Part shown: positions 1 through 8,254 of the stretch, in pieces
Layout: each line of letters begins with the position of its first letter
Position numbering within the stretch: the stretch's first letter is position 1
Source: Legionella anisa
GTDB lineage: Bacteria; Pseudomonadota; Gammaproteobacteria; Legionellales; Legionellaceae
Length of the DNA: 64,000 nt
NCBI RefSeq assembly: GCF_001467525.1
Contig: NZ_LNXS01000022.1
Span: forward strand, 269,038 to 333,037
Direction: 5' to 3'
The notes under the pieces: generated by a model
The model's database searches: none
What the model was told of the DNA's origin: nothing
What the model saw: the letters and a program-made list of their open reading frames with translations, nothing else
Made by a program: the position numbers and the translations under genes

Positions 1-138
1 GGCCCAAACAGGACCCGCGCTCACAGAACCTACCCAGGCCCAGTCTTTGGCGGGCATAACAGGGCCCATAGTCCCTGCCGAGGCTTGACTGGCCAACACA
101 CCAGCTCCTACTACAGAAATAAAGAAACGACAATTCAT
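1..138 (-). CDS. Outer-membrane/surface protein, N-terminal part only
   Basis: The gene reads leftward from an ATG at 138 and runs off the window, so only the first 46 residues are visible. They form a signal peptide (MNCRFFISVVGAGVLASQA) followed by a GTMGPV stretch and W-x-W-V-G-S-V-S-A-G-P-V-W. From memory this combination is typical of Legionella beta-barrel outer-membrane proteins of the opacity-like type. An AGGAG ribosome-binding site lies about 7 bases before the ATG. The signal peptide and start are seen directly; the family is inferred from the N-terminus alone because the barrel lies outside the window. Confidence 0.65.
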   Translation of the reverse strand, partial: MNCRFFISVVGAGVLASQASAGTMGPVMPAKDWAWVGSVSAGPVWA

Positions 139-400
139 CAATGCTCCTTGCATAATAAAAACGAATGATTTAATGGAAATGAACAACAGTTAGCAGCAAT
201 TGATTGCAATCTCAAAGGAATGAGTGCGCTAATAAATTGCTCATTCCCTGTAGCGGCATCCTGTATATTATTTGATATTGAAAAACCATTTCATAAGATA
301 GTACTTTGTTGATGATTTAAAAGCAAAAAATTTTGTCTATTTTATTCCGCAAGCTAATCCCAATTTTCGCGACACTGACAACTCCTATGGGCTATTGAAA

Positions 401-844
401 CTAGCGGTACTCTCGCTCTATTGCTTCAATTTCTTTAATAATCTGCTCACCCTCTTCATCGGTTTTAGTATTAAACCAGGCATCTAAAATTTCTTTTGCT
501 AAATCTTGAGTTAACAGCCGATTGGATAAAGCTAAAACATTAGCTCGATTCCATATTCTTGCACCTTTTGCCGTTTGAGCATCCACACATAAAGCAGCTC
601 TTATACCAGGTATTTTATTTGCCACAATTGAAATGCCCGTTCCAGTCCAACAAAAGAAAATACCTTCGTCACATTCTCCTTGATGAATCGCCTCAGCAGC
701 AATTTGAGCGGTTTGAATCCACGGTTCACTGTGTCGTGATTTAATTGCGCCAAATAGAATAACCTCATGCCCTAACCGCTTTAGTTCTTCCACAACATAA
801 TCATTAACGGGATAGAGTGCATCGCTGCATACTGCTATTTTCAT
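401..844 (-). CDS. RpiB/LacA/LacB-family protein, atypical active site
   Basis: This 147-residue protein has the length and layout of ribose-5-phosphate isomerase B. It starts with a Rossmann-like strand (MKIAVCSDAL), carries the family loop CWTGTGISIVANKIPGIRA at about residues 65-83, and has the late NVLAL motif. The catalytic cysteine is kept at C65. The histidine expected near residue 9 is replaced in SDALYP, and the ring-opening histidine of E. coli RpiB (His99) aligns with W98. It may therefore act on another sugar phosphate or another isomerisation. An AAGGAG site precedes the ATG. It is monocistronic here, between an outer-membrane gene and a secreted-protein gene. Family membership is secure; the substrate is unknown. 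Confidence 0.8.
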   Translation of the reverse strand: MKIAVCSDALYPVNDYVVEELKRLGHEVILFGAIKSRHSEPWIQTAQIAAEAIHQGECDEGIFFCWTGTGISIVANKIPGIRAALCVDAQTAKGARIWNRANVLALSNRLLTQDLAKEILDAWFNTKTDEEGEQIIKEIEAIEREYR

Positions 845-924
845 CGATTTACTACTCCTTGCATAAAAAAAGTCAAATTCTTATCAATACAGCTTATATT
901 AAAAATTCACCAGACCAAAAACCG

Positions 925-1389
925 CTACTGAATACCAAACCAACCTCCGGTATCGCCTCCCGCCCAACACGCATTATTTTTACAGTCCTTAAATTTCTCA
1001 GAGCAGAGAAATTTGAATTTGTCTGCTTTACTGATGTCCATTCCCTTATATCCTTCAGGCTGGCAAATTCGTGCTACATATTCGCCCTTAACACGAATTT
1101 GCCCCATTACGTAAATATCTTCAGCAACAGGATAAATACCATGGTTATTATGCGAATAACATGCGATATAACATCCAGGGGACATAGTGTAGCTGTTATC
1201 TGTTGGTAAAAGCGCGCGTTCTGCACCAGGATAAGGATGATTAATGACCCCCTTATTTCCTAAAACATAAACAGGGTAAGGGGATGGCAATAAGGATTTA
1301 TTTTCATCTGAATTCACTATAGGTGAGTTAAGTGCCAAAGTTTGTGTAACAAATAAGAATCCAATACTACTTAATAGTATTTTTTTCAT
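925..1389 (-). CDS. Secreted cysteine-containing hypothetical protein
   Basis: I do not recognise this 154-residue protein. It begins with a clear Sec signal peptide (MKKILLSSIGFLFVTQTLAL), leaving a mature domain of about 135 residues. That domain has six cysteines in a spaced pattern (GCYIAC, ICQ, LCS, DCKNNAC), which suggests disulphides and a periplasmic or extracellular location. The C-terminus is glycine- and tryptophan-rich (GGDTGGWFG). An AAGGAAAT ribosome-binding site supports the start. The gene stands alone between the RpiB-like gene and the ATP-grasp gene, and no enzymatic motif is visible. Confidence 0.6.
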   Translation of the reverse strand: MKKILLSSIGFLFVTQTLALNSPIVNSDENKSLLPSPYPVYVLGNKGVINHPYPGAERALLPTDNSYTMSPGCYIACYSHNNHGIYPVAEDIYVMGQIRVKGEYVARICQPEGYKGMDISKADKFKFLCSEKFKDCKNNACWAGGDTGGWFGIQ

Positions 1390-1501
1390 TTTTGATTTCC
1401 TTGAGGGTTAGCTATTTAAAGTATAGGCAAATAAAACCATTTCCCGGTTTTATACTTACTTAATCCCCTTTAGCAAAAAACAGAAAAAGTCGAAATAAAA
1501 T

Positions 1502-2644
1502 TTATTTCGACAGATTTTCAATTCCATTAAAATCAATGTCATAAGTTGATGCAGGATAAAACCCTTTCTTCACTCTGATTGCTCTACAAAGTACATTAAG
1601 CATCATCAATGTACTTTTTAATCGAAGCCAAGGATACGCTTTATGCTTTAATACATCATGTGCCCTTTGATAGTCTTTAATAAATTGACGTGGATTTTTT
1701 GGTATATATTTCAAGCAATGAAGCACCATTCCTTGCCCCAGCATGTGAGGCTGCATATTTTGCATATTGGGTATGTCATATTGCCTTTGCCCACTTAAAA
1801 TAGTATGCCAGTCAATTTTATCTGTAAGTAAATGGAAGCCACTGGTTACTCTTGGGTTACACTCCAATACATAAGCTTTATCATTCGCCAAAATAAAATC
1901 AAAAGCAATTTGGCCACTGAATTCGAAACGTTTACAAAAAATCTTAATAAATTCACTGATTGGTTTTATTTCCGCAGGTTCAAAATAAATTCCAGTTGAA
2001 CGACCCGCCTGATATTTGGAGTGATAACACGATTGAATCAGTACGTCGCCTTTATGGGCGATAGCATAAGTACTGTATTCTTTTCCTTGAATAAAGTGCT
2101 GCGCAATATAAGGTTCACTAATAGTAAGGTCGGAAATGATTTTTTGCGAAGGTTTAATTAACGTACGTGAACCAAAACGAGAAAACACAGGTTTTAAAAC
2201 AAGCGCTTCATCCTTAGGAAGAATTTGTTTGTCCTCATCAGTATTCATTAACCAACTTTTAGGCGCGGTCAAACCATATTCACTGACAAGCTGATTAAAC
2301 GCATATTTATTATGTAATTGACTCAAACGTTCAAAAGGCTCGCATAACAACTTAGTATGCTTCGACAATTCTTCATAGCCCTGACTTATATGAAAAATTT
2401 CTTCACATGTAGGAATAAGTAGATCAATTTTATATTGAATCACTATGTCTTTAATTGCTTTTAAAAATGCAGCCAAATCATCATTCGGTTTAGGAATAAC
2501 AAAATGCTTTTTTATTCCTTTAACACATCGCGCAAGCGGATAAAGCATACTCTCAGCACCATAAACCTGATATCCCTGATTAATGAGACTACGTATAATA
2601 TCCATGGTGGCCGGCGCCCTACCTCCAGTAACTAAAATGTTCAT
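1502..2644 (-). CDS. ATP-grasp domain carboxylate-amine ligase
   Basis: This 380-residue protein has the ATP-grasp architecture. An N-terminal pre-ATP-grasp Rossmann-like domain begins MNILVTGGRAPATMDIIRSL. A central ATP-binding region carries the lysine of LVLKPVFSRFGSR, and the metal-binding signature reads FDFILANDKAYVLECNPR followed by TSG. Enzymes of this family join a carboxylate to an amine or thiol through an acyl-phosphate. It lies 69 bases downstream of, and on the same strand as, a stand-alone NRPS gene. The pair may make or modify a small amino-acid conjugate (inference). An AAGGAA site precedes the ATG. Fold confidence is high; substrate and product are unknown. Confidence 0.8.
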   Translation of the reverse strand: MNILVTGGRAPATMDIIRSLINQGYQVYGAESMLYPLARCVKGIKKHFVIPKPNDDLAAFLKAIKDIVIQYKIDLLIPTCEEIFHISQGYEELSKHTKLLCEPFERLSQLHNKYAFNQLVSEYGLTAPKSWLMNTDEDKQILPKDEALVLKPVFSRFGSRTLIKPSQKIISDLTISEPYIAQHFIQGKEYSTYAIAHKGDVLIQSCYHSKYQAGRSTGIYFEPAEIKPISEFIKIFCKRFEFSGQIAFDFILANDKAYVLECNPRVTSGFHLLTDKIDWHTILSGQRQYDIPNMQNMQPHMLGQGMVLHCLKYIPKNPRQFIKDYQRAHDVLKHKAYPWLRLKSTLMMLNVLCRAIRVKKGFYPASTYDIDFNGIENLSK

Positions 2645-2713
2645 TTACATATTCCTTAAAAACCAATACCTACTTTAAAATCATGCAATCGTTAAGAACA
2701 GAATTTCCTTTTC

Positions 2714-5700
2714 TTAAATAATTTTTGACAGATGCTCATAAAAATTAAGCGGTGTTGCACTAACTAATAGTCGCTCCAGTCCATTGGCAAAAGCATAATG
2801 GTGCTCAGCAGAAATCATTTTTACAAGCAGTTCATTAATCATGTAAGCCATTTGCATGGAGTCACCTCCCATGTCGCCAAAAGTAACATGATTATCAATA
2901 ACTTCAAGGGGTAATGATAGTACGCTTGCAAATAATTGACGAATTTGTGTTAATAAATCTTCATGCTTATCTATCTTAGGTAAAGTCGATTCAAAACTAG
3001 GTTTTGGTAGTTTTTTATAATCGATTTTCCCATTCACTGTGAGGGGCAACTCAATCAAAAAAATAAAATATCTTGGTACCATATAATATGGAAGTGTTTC
3101 AGATAATTTTTTCTGCAAATCAACTGCCTGTTCTTTTGAGTTCGATACCACATAGGCAATTAACTCGTTCTTTTCTCCCCCTATGGGGTAATTCAGTTTG
3201 ATTAGCGTTACTACTGCTTGTGATATGTTATCCATTGCTAATAAAGCATTTTCTATTTCCGATAACTCAATACGATGACCACGAATTTTTATTTGTTGAT
3301 CCTTTCTTCCTAAATAAATTAAGAGTCCATCTTCTCTATGTTTCGCTAAATCACCACTTTGATACATACGCTGGCCAGGGAAAAATGGATCACTCATAAA
3401 ACGTTTATTGGTTAGTTCAAGATCGTTCAAATAACCAACCCCAACATTGCTCCCGGCAATATAAATTTCACCTTCTTCTTCAAGTCTGACTGGCTTAAAT
3501 TGGCTATCAAGACAATAAATACGTGTATTTGCCATGGGAATACCAATAGGTACACTGCCGTGAAGATCATGTTTCGTATCATATTGATAAGTCATACAGC
3601 CTACTGTAGTTTCTGTAGGACCATATTCGTTAAATATTCGAGCGCCAGGTATTTTTTCCACAACTGATTTGGCCAACTTACAAGACAACTCTTCACCACC
3701 CACAACTAAAGTTACTTGGTGTTGCGCACTCATGGGTAAACTGCTTATCATTCTCAAGTGCGATGGGGTGAGCTTTAAAAAGTTGATCGCTTGATTTGCA
3801 AGTATTTTCTTTAATATCAGAGGGTTAATAGACTCAGGAATGAGCCTCATGCTGCCCCCCGTGAGTAAAGGCAAGTATAATGTTGTCACCGTCAAATCAA
3901 AAGCGATACTTGTAAATAACGCTGTATAATAAGGTTGATCATTATTTCGATATGCATCAACTGCCCAGGATAAATAATTCAACAATTGGCCATGACTAAT
4001 CATTACTCCTTTGGGCTTACCTGTAGAGCCCGAAGTATAAATAATATAAGCCAACTGAGTGAGTAAATTTACACTTCTCTTTGGCATATTGGTACTCATG
4101 ATGTGTAATGGAATGTGTGTACATAATCCCGAGTAACTTTTCCTTAGCTCTGCATACTGCTCCTGAACAACTAAAGTAGGTTGTGCATCTTCTAATAGAG
4201 TGAGAACCCAACCAACGGGTGATTTTATATCAATGGGAATATAAGCAGCACCTAAATACCAACAAGCCAGCATGGAGCAAACCATATCTTCATTTCTTGA
4301 TAAATAAAGAGCAACATTATCTCCGCGGCATACACCTAAATCGGCAAAATAGCTGGCAATTTCCAAAACACGGTGACTCAATTGTTGATAAGTCAAAATC
4401 TGTTTTTTGGAAATTAAAGCATGTTCACAAGAATGTTCTCGTGCTTTCTCCCATATCTTTGTAAAAATAGTTTTTTCTTGAGAGTAGGCAATATCAGTTT
4501 GGTTATATACCGGCCATAGTGTGTCGCAATAGGCCCGATCATTATCTAAAGCGAACTCAGTTTCATTAACCAATTTTTTCAATTGATCAACTAAATGGGT
4601 ACATTCTTCAAGTGTAGCGTGTGCGTTGGATACAGAGAAGCAGATTGTTGTTGCATCGTTGTGCTCTGTCACAATAAGGACAATAGGAGCAATAGGAACA
4701 TTAATTGGCAAAAAATAACCATCAATGGCCTTGCTATCCTGTTCCGAATTGAAATTCGATAAATTAATTGATAGTTTCGATACGATTCCAGACATCATGT
4801 ATCGATTTTTTTTGTTTTGATAATAAATCAGTGCATTAAGCAGGCCTTTTAACAAAGACAAAGGCAAATGACGCAAACAAGAATCATACTTCCCAACGTG
4901 TAGTTCATTTTGGTTACTGAGTTGCTTTACTATATCACTATAAATGACTGGCCAACTCGCCCCTTTTTTCGCCTCAATAAAAATTGGGTTTGCAAAATTA
5001 GCTGTGGTATTCCCATTAGGTACATGATGACGTAAATCTACCGGAAGCATGAAGCGAGCCTTTTCAGCACCTCGAGCCGTGCTGGCAGATAACAATATTT
5101 GGCAAATCTTGGCGGTTATGGCATTGATTTTTCCGGGAAGCGTTACCTTATGCCATAAATAATGAGTATGAGCAAAACCAGTATTTCCTGTTGGTGTAAT
5201 ACAATCCAATGGGAAATTTGGACGGCGTTTCATTTTTCTTTTTTGACTAAGGAATTCATAATCGGTCATCGCCAGATTCGTACCAATTAAAGGCTGTTTT
5301 CTCCATGCACGAAAAACATCGCTCGCCCAATGATATAAGCCCATACCATCCATTACCCCATGAAAAGCACGAAATACCAAAAAATGACGTGCTCCCTTTA
5401 CATAAGTAACATGTGAAGCAGAATGTCCAGCATTAAATTGATGCCCATGGAAAAATGAGGCAGATTGAATATTATGACCATCCCATTCCATCTCTAAAAT
5501 TTGAACAGGCTCAGAATTTATTGAAGTTTTTGAGGGGGCATACCAAATCGGATTAATATATTTTAACTTTGCGCATAAATGAACGTATGGATTCAATGCG
5601 TTCGTTTGAATAATAGCCTGACTGAGGGAAGATACATCCACTTCTGAATCCATTTCAAGCACCAGCTGCAGTGAAAAAGAATGATTCATCGTATCGCCAA

Positions 5701-5764
5701 TAAGATACAGCTTTTCATTAGGTGTTATTGGGCGCTTAATTTTTTTATTGTATTGATGTGGCAT
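2714..5764 (-). CDS. Single-module nonribosomal peptide synthetase-like protein (C-A-PCP)
   Basis: The 1016-residue protein has three recognisable parts. A condensation/acyltransferase-like domain spans about residues 1-400 with the motif FHGVMDG (H135, D139), so the second histidine and aspartate of HHxxxDG are kept and the first histidine is F. An adenylation domain spans about 425-915 with YIIYTSGSTGKPKGVMISH near 570, NEYGPTETT near 713, YQSGDL, then KIRGHRIEL and NGKIDYKKLP. A carrier domain spans about 925-1000 with the phosphopantetheine serine in GGDSMQM near 968. There is no thioesterase or reductase domain after the carrier, so release must occur in trans, possibly via the adjacent ATP-grasp enzyme or an unlinked hydrolase. 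The specificity code cannot be assigned by eye. Confidence 0.9.
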   Translation of the reverse strand: MPHQYNKKIKRPITPNEKLYLIGDTMNHSFSLQLVLEMDSEVDVSSLSQAIIQTNALNPYVHLCAKLKYINPIWYAPSKTSINSEPVQILEMEWDGHNIQSASFFHGHQFNAGHSASHVTYVKGARHFLVFRAFHGVMDGMGLYHWASDVFRAWRKQPLIGTNLAMTDYEFLSQKRKMKRRPNFPLDCITPTGNTGFAHTHYLWHKVTLPGKINAITAKICQILLSASTARGAEKARFMLPVDLRHHVPNGNTTANFANPIFIEAKKGASWPVIYSDIVKQLSNQNELHVGKYDSCLRHLPLSLLKGLLNALIYYQNKKNRYMMSGIVSKLSINLSNFNSEQDSKAIDGYFLPINVPIAPIVLIVTEHNDATTICFSVSNAHATLEECTHLVDQLKKLVNETEFALDNDRAYCDTLWPVYNQTDIAYSQEKTIFTKIWEKAREHSCEHALISKKQILTYQQLSHRVLEIASYFADLGVCRGDNVALYLSRNEDMVCSMLACWYLGAAYIPIDIKSPVGWVLTLLEDAQPTLVVQEQYAELRKSYSGLCTHIPLHIMSTNMPKRSVNLLTQLAYIIYTSGSTGKPKGVMISHGQLLNYLSWAVDAYRNNDQPYYTALFTSIAFDLTVTTLYLPLLTGGSMRLIPESINPLILKKILANQAINFLKLTPSHLRMISSLPMSAQHQVTLVVGGEELSCKLAKSVVEKIPGARIFNEYGPTETTVGCMTYQYDTKHDLHGSVPIGIPMANTRIYCLDSQFKPVRLEEEGEIYIAGSNVGVGYLNDLELTNKRFMSDPFFPGQRMYQSGDLAKHREDGLLIYLGRKDQQIKIRGHRIELSEIENALLAMDNISQAVVTLIKLNYPIGGEKNELIAYVVSNSKEQAVDLQKKLSETLPYYMVPRYFIFLIELPLTVNGKIDYKKLPKPSFESTLPKIDKHEDLLTQIRQLFASVLSLPLEVIDNHVTFGDMGGDSMQMAYMINELLVKMISAEHHYAFANGLERLLVSATPLNFYEHLSKII

Positions 5765-5817
5765 AAATTAAGAGATGAGATGCATTTGTGTTCATAATCA
5801 TACAAGATAGAGTGATA

Positions 5818-5823
5818 ATTATA
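5818..5823 (-). promoter_or_regulatory. Possible -10 element for the NRPS/ATP-grasp operon
   Basis: On the minus strand a perfect TATAAT lies 54 bases upstream of the NRPS start codon. I do not see a convincing -35 hexamer at 16-18 bases, so this is only a candidate promoter. No good Shine-Dalgarno sequence precedes the NRPS ATG, which suggests weak or regulated translation. Confidence 0.3.
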
Positions 5824-6015
5824 CACTAAAAAGCCTTTTTAATGCCACAGGTTACCCCTCAGCCTACCTTATTAGTCCTTGTTCATTCCAAACAGGACTT
5901 GAGGTGATGACCTTCCTGAAGTTATAGCAGATACTGAGAAAACAAAAAAACGAGACATCGCCCGAGTATTGTCTTTACTGAATACCCAGGCTAAAAGTCG
6001 CATAGAATTGAATGT

Positions 6016-6606
6016 TTATGATGATTTTCTACGTTGCATAATTTGCGAAAAAAACTCAGGTTTATTGAGACCCATGGACGCAAAAATTTGAGGAACTCTA
6101 TCCCAAGATCCTTCTTCCTCAATACTTGCGACAATTAACTCAAAACCCGTCTTCTTATCTGCTTCCAATCCCCATCCATTAATGAAACTAAGTCCCCTTA
6201 ATCGTTTTGCAGCAATATGATTTAATGCGATTGCGGCTAATAAATATGCATGCGCTTCTTCAAAAAGCTGATTGCATTTCTTCAAATTAGCTTCACTTTT
6301 AAAAACACCTTCTTTTTCCAAATTCTGTCTGAATTTAGCTTCTTCAAGAATCATTTGTCCTAATTGATAATTCGCTTCTGCATTATCCAGCATTGCTGCT
6401 GCTCTATAACACTCCATGTACATGAGGTGTGCAAAAGGAAATTTTTTATTTCCTTTCAATTTGCTGTAAATGGCTGCCAATTCAAAATAATAGGCACTTT
6501 CTTTTTTCACCATTTCATCTCCGGGTTGATTATTTACCCGATTCGCTTGCATGGCTTTTATTTTCTTAACAATTCTTCTAATCTGCCAACGTTTTAAAAA
6601 GGCCAT
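6016..6606 (-). CDS. Hypothetical protein with TPR/Sel1-like helical character
   Basis: I do not recognise a named family. The 196-residue protein begins with a basic helix (MAFLKRWQIRRIVKKIKAMQ). The rest is alpha-helical with alanine- and tyrosine-rich segments such as YFELAAIYSKLKG, CYRAAAMLDNAEANYQLGQM and AHAYLLAAIALNH, which look like tetratricopeptide or Sel1-type helices. I chose the ATG at 6606 rather than a GTG 15 bases upstream because an AGGAGAG site lies correctly spaced before it. It lies 18 bases after the membrane-protein gene on the same strand, so the two are probably co-transcribed. The basic N-terminus may contact membrane or nucleic acid (inference). Confidence 0.55.
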   Translation of the reverse strand: MAFLKRWQIRRIVKKIKAMQANRVNNQPGDEMVKKESAYYFELAAIYSKLKGNKKFPFAHLMYMECYRAAAMLDNAEANYQLGQMILEEAKFRQNLEKEGVFKSEANLKKCNQLFEEAHAYLLAAIALNHIAAKRLRGLSFINGWGLEADKKTGFELIVASIEEEGSWDRVPQIFASMGLNKPEFFSQIMQRRKSS

Positions 6607-6624
6607 AAACTCTCCTGCCACTTA

Positions 6625-7083
6625 TTATGATGTTGCTTGGATAAGATATTGTAATAAAAAAATCACGATTACAATGAGGATCATTAAACCAAGAATTTTT
6701 AGTCCAAAACCAGCGGACTCTTTTATTTCTTTACCAATTTGTTTACTGGGAGGATTTTCTGACTCTCCCTCCACGTACAATTCAGACTTGTAAAGATTGT
6801 TATCAATATAATTGGATACAAAATAGGAAATCAATCCAGTAATCACGCAGGGAACAAAAAATATTAACCAAACTATAAGTTTGCTTGCTCCCACAGTGTA
6901 GTTATAATCATCCTGCAATGAACTCAGCATGGTCAAAACCATATCAGGAACATTATAGTTCAATCCCCAAACAAGATAAGGTAAAATATATAAACTAAAG
7001 AAAAACAAGCCCAGAGAAAGTACTAAGCAAATCATACCCAAAATATAGAGCTTACTATTACTTCCGAATCGATCTTGTTCCAT
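6625..7083 (-). CDS. Small inner-membrane protein, three predicted TM segments
   Basis: This 152-residue protein has three hydrophobic stretches: about 13-43 (ILGMICLVLSLGLFFFSLYI onward), about 68-93 (KLIVWLIFFVPCVITGLISY onward) and about 128-150 (ILGLMILIVIVIFLL). A short hydrophilic loop lies between the second and third. No family motif is recognised. It is the upstream member of a likely two-gene unit with the helical protein at 6016-6606 and is divergent from ppsR. The start is the first ATG of the frame. Function unknown. Confidence 0.55.
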   Translation of the reverse strand: MEQDRFGSNSKLYILGMICLVLSLGLFFFSLYILPYLVWGLNYNVPDMVLTMLSSLQDDYNYTVGASKLIVWLIFFVPCVITGLISYFVSNYIDNNLYKSELYVEGESENPPSKQIGKEIKESAGFGLKILGLMILIVIVIFLLQYLIQATS

Positions 7084-7210
7084 ATTACCCCTATAATATC
7101 CTTTTCTTTAATTTAAGATAGCAGATGGATTTAAATAAGTACACTTACTGGTGATATTAACTAATTCATTTTAAAATAGAATATAGAGCATTTTTCTTAT
7201 AAGGCAACTC

Positions 7211-8026
7211 ATGAAACGTTATGTTTTTATGATCTCTGATGGTACAGGGATTACCGCTGAAACTTTAGGCCATAGTTTGATTACTCAATTTGAAAATACA
7301 CAATTTGAACGGCTCACGATTCCCTACGTTGATTCTTTAAAAAAAGCAGAAGATGCCCTTCAACAAATTAACCATGCCTTCGAGGAACATGGAATCAAAC
7401 CATTAGTATTTATGACGTTAATTGATCCCGAAATCAGAAATTACTTTAAAAAAGCACATGCTCGTGTATTTGACTTATTTAGTACTTTTATTGGTCCCAT
7501 GGAAGAAGAGCTTAATGAAAAATCTTCTTATACAGTCGGAAGAACTCATGGTGTGGGTAACAGTAAACTTTATTTGCACCGACTTGAAGCAATAGATTTT
7601 GCATTATCTCATGATGATGGCGTGAAAACTCGAGGTTATGACAAGGCAGATATTATTCTCATTGGCGTTTCACGTTGCGGAAAAACACCAAGCTGCTTGT
7701 ATATGGCACTTCAATATGGAATTTTGGCTGCTAATTATCCTTTTACTGAGGAAGATATTATTGGCTTTAGATTACCTGAGGTGTTAAAGCCTTATAAAAA
7801 CAAACTGTTTGGATTAACCATTGACCCTCAGCGCCTGCAACACATCAGAGCAGAACGCAGACCCCATAGTAAATATGCTTCACCAGAACAATGTCGCCTG
7901 GAAGTAAATGAAGTTGAAGCCATGTACCAAAAGGAAAAAATTCCTTACATTAATTCGACAAAATATTCTATTGAGGAAATATCAACCAAAATACTGGCCG
8001 CGTCAGGTTTACACCGTAAAATATAG
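7211..8026 (+). CDS. ppsR: PEP synthase regulatory kinase/pyrophosphorylase (PSRP)
   Basis: The 271-residue protein matches the DUF299/PSRP family in length and motifs. It opens MKRYVFMISDGTGITAETLG and carries the P-loop-like GVSRCGKTPSCLYMA at about 157-171, followed by ANYPF. Family members phosphorylate a threonine of phosphoenolpyruvate synthase using ADP and reverse it by phosphorolysis, switching gluconeogenic PEP formation off and on. The target gene ppsA is not in this window. An AAGG site precedes the ATG. The downstream neighbour is the convergent prp operon, separated by a palindromic repeat that could terminate both transcripts. Control of PEP synthesis next to propionate catabolism fits growth on amino acids and short-chain acids (inference). 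Confidence 0.93.
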   Translation: MKRYVFMISDGTGITAETLGHSLITQFENTQFERLTIPYVDSLKKAEDALQQINHAFEEHGIKPLVFMTLIDPEIRNYFKKAHARVFDLFSTFIGPMEEELNEKSSYTVGRTHGVGNSKLYLHRLEAIDFALSHDDGVKTRGYDKADIILIGVSRCGKTPSCLYMALQYGILAANYPFTEEDIIGFRLPEVLKPYKNKLFGLTIDPQRLQHIRAERRPHSKYASPEQCRLEVNEVEAMYQKEKIPYINSTKYSIEEISTKILAASGLHRKI

Positions 8027-8048
8027 ACAGGTACATTTTCCTTTCAAT

Positions 8049-8104
8049 GTAGCCTGGGTGCAGCACAGCGGAACCCGGGTTTCGCTGTGCTGCACCCAGG
8101 CTAC
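8049..8104. repeat. Family A palindromic repeat, copy 1
   Basis: A 56-base palindrome has perfect 22-bp arms (8049-8070 and 8083-8104) and a 12-base centre that contains the self-complementary AACCCGGGTT. It lies between the convergent ppsR and prpD genes. Unlike other copies it has A at position 8 of the CAGCRCAGCG block, and the opposite arm carries the matching T. It probably folds into a strong hairpin in RNA from either strand. Confidence 0.9.
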
Positions 8105-8254
8105 CGGAGCACTAGTTGGCAGCACTAGGAAAATCCGCATTACAATCATATCGGCTATCATTAGCTAAAAAAGTTTTGCAACTTTGACGAATAGTATATT
8201 TTACAGCAGTAGCATCAGGCACAGCAGCATTTTGCTGCTCAGACCATTGGAGAA

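Noticed and set aside
5841-6016. Rightward open stretch (MPQVTPQPTLLVLVHSKQ, then in a shifted frame DLPEVIADTEKTKKRDIA...) between the NRPS gene and the 196-residue gene
   Set aside because: It needs a frameshift, runs antisense into the next gene and matches nothing I recognise. An open run of about 45 codons is not unusual by chance.
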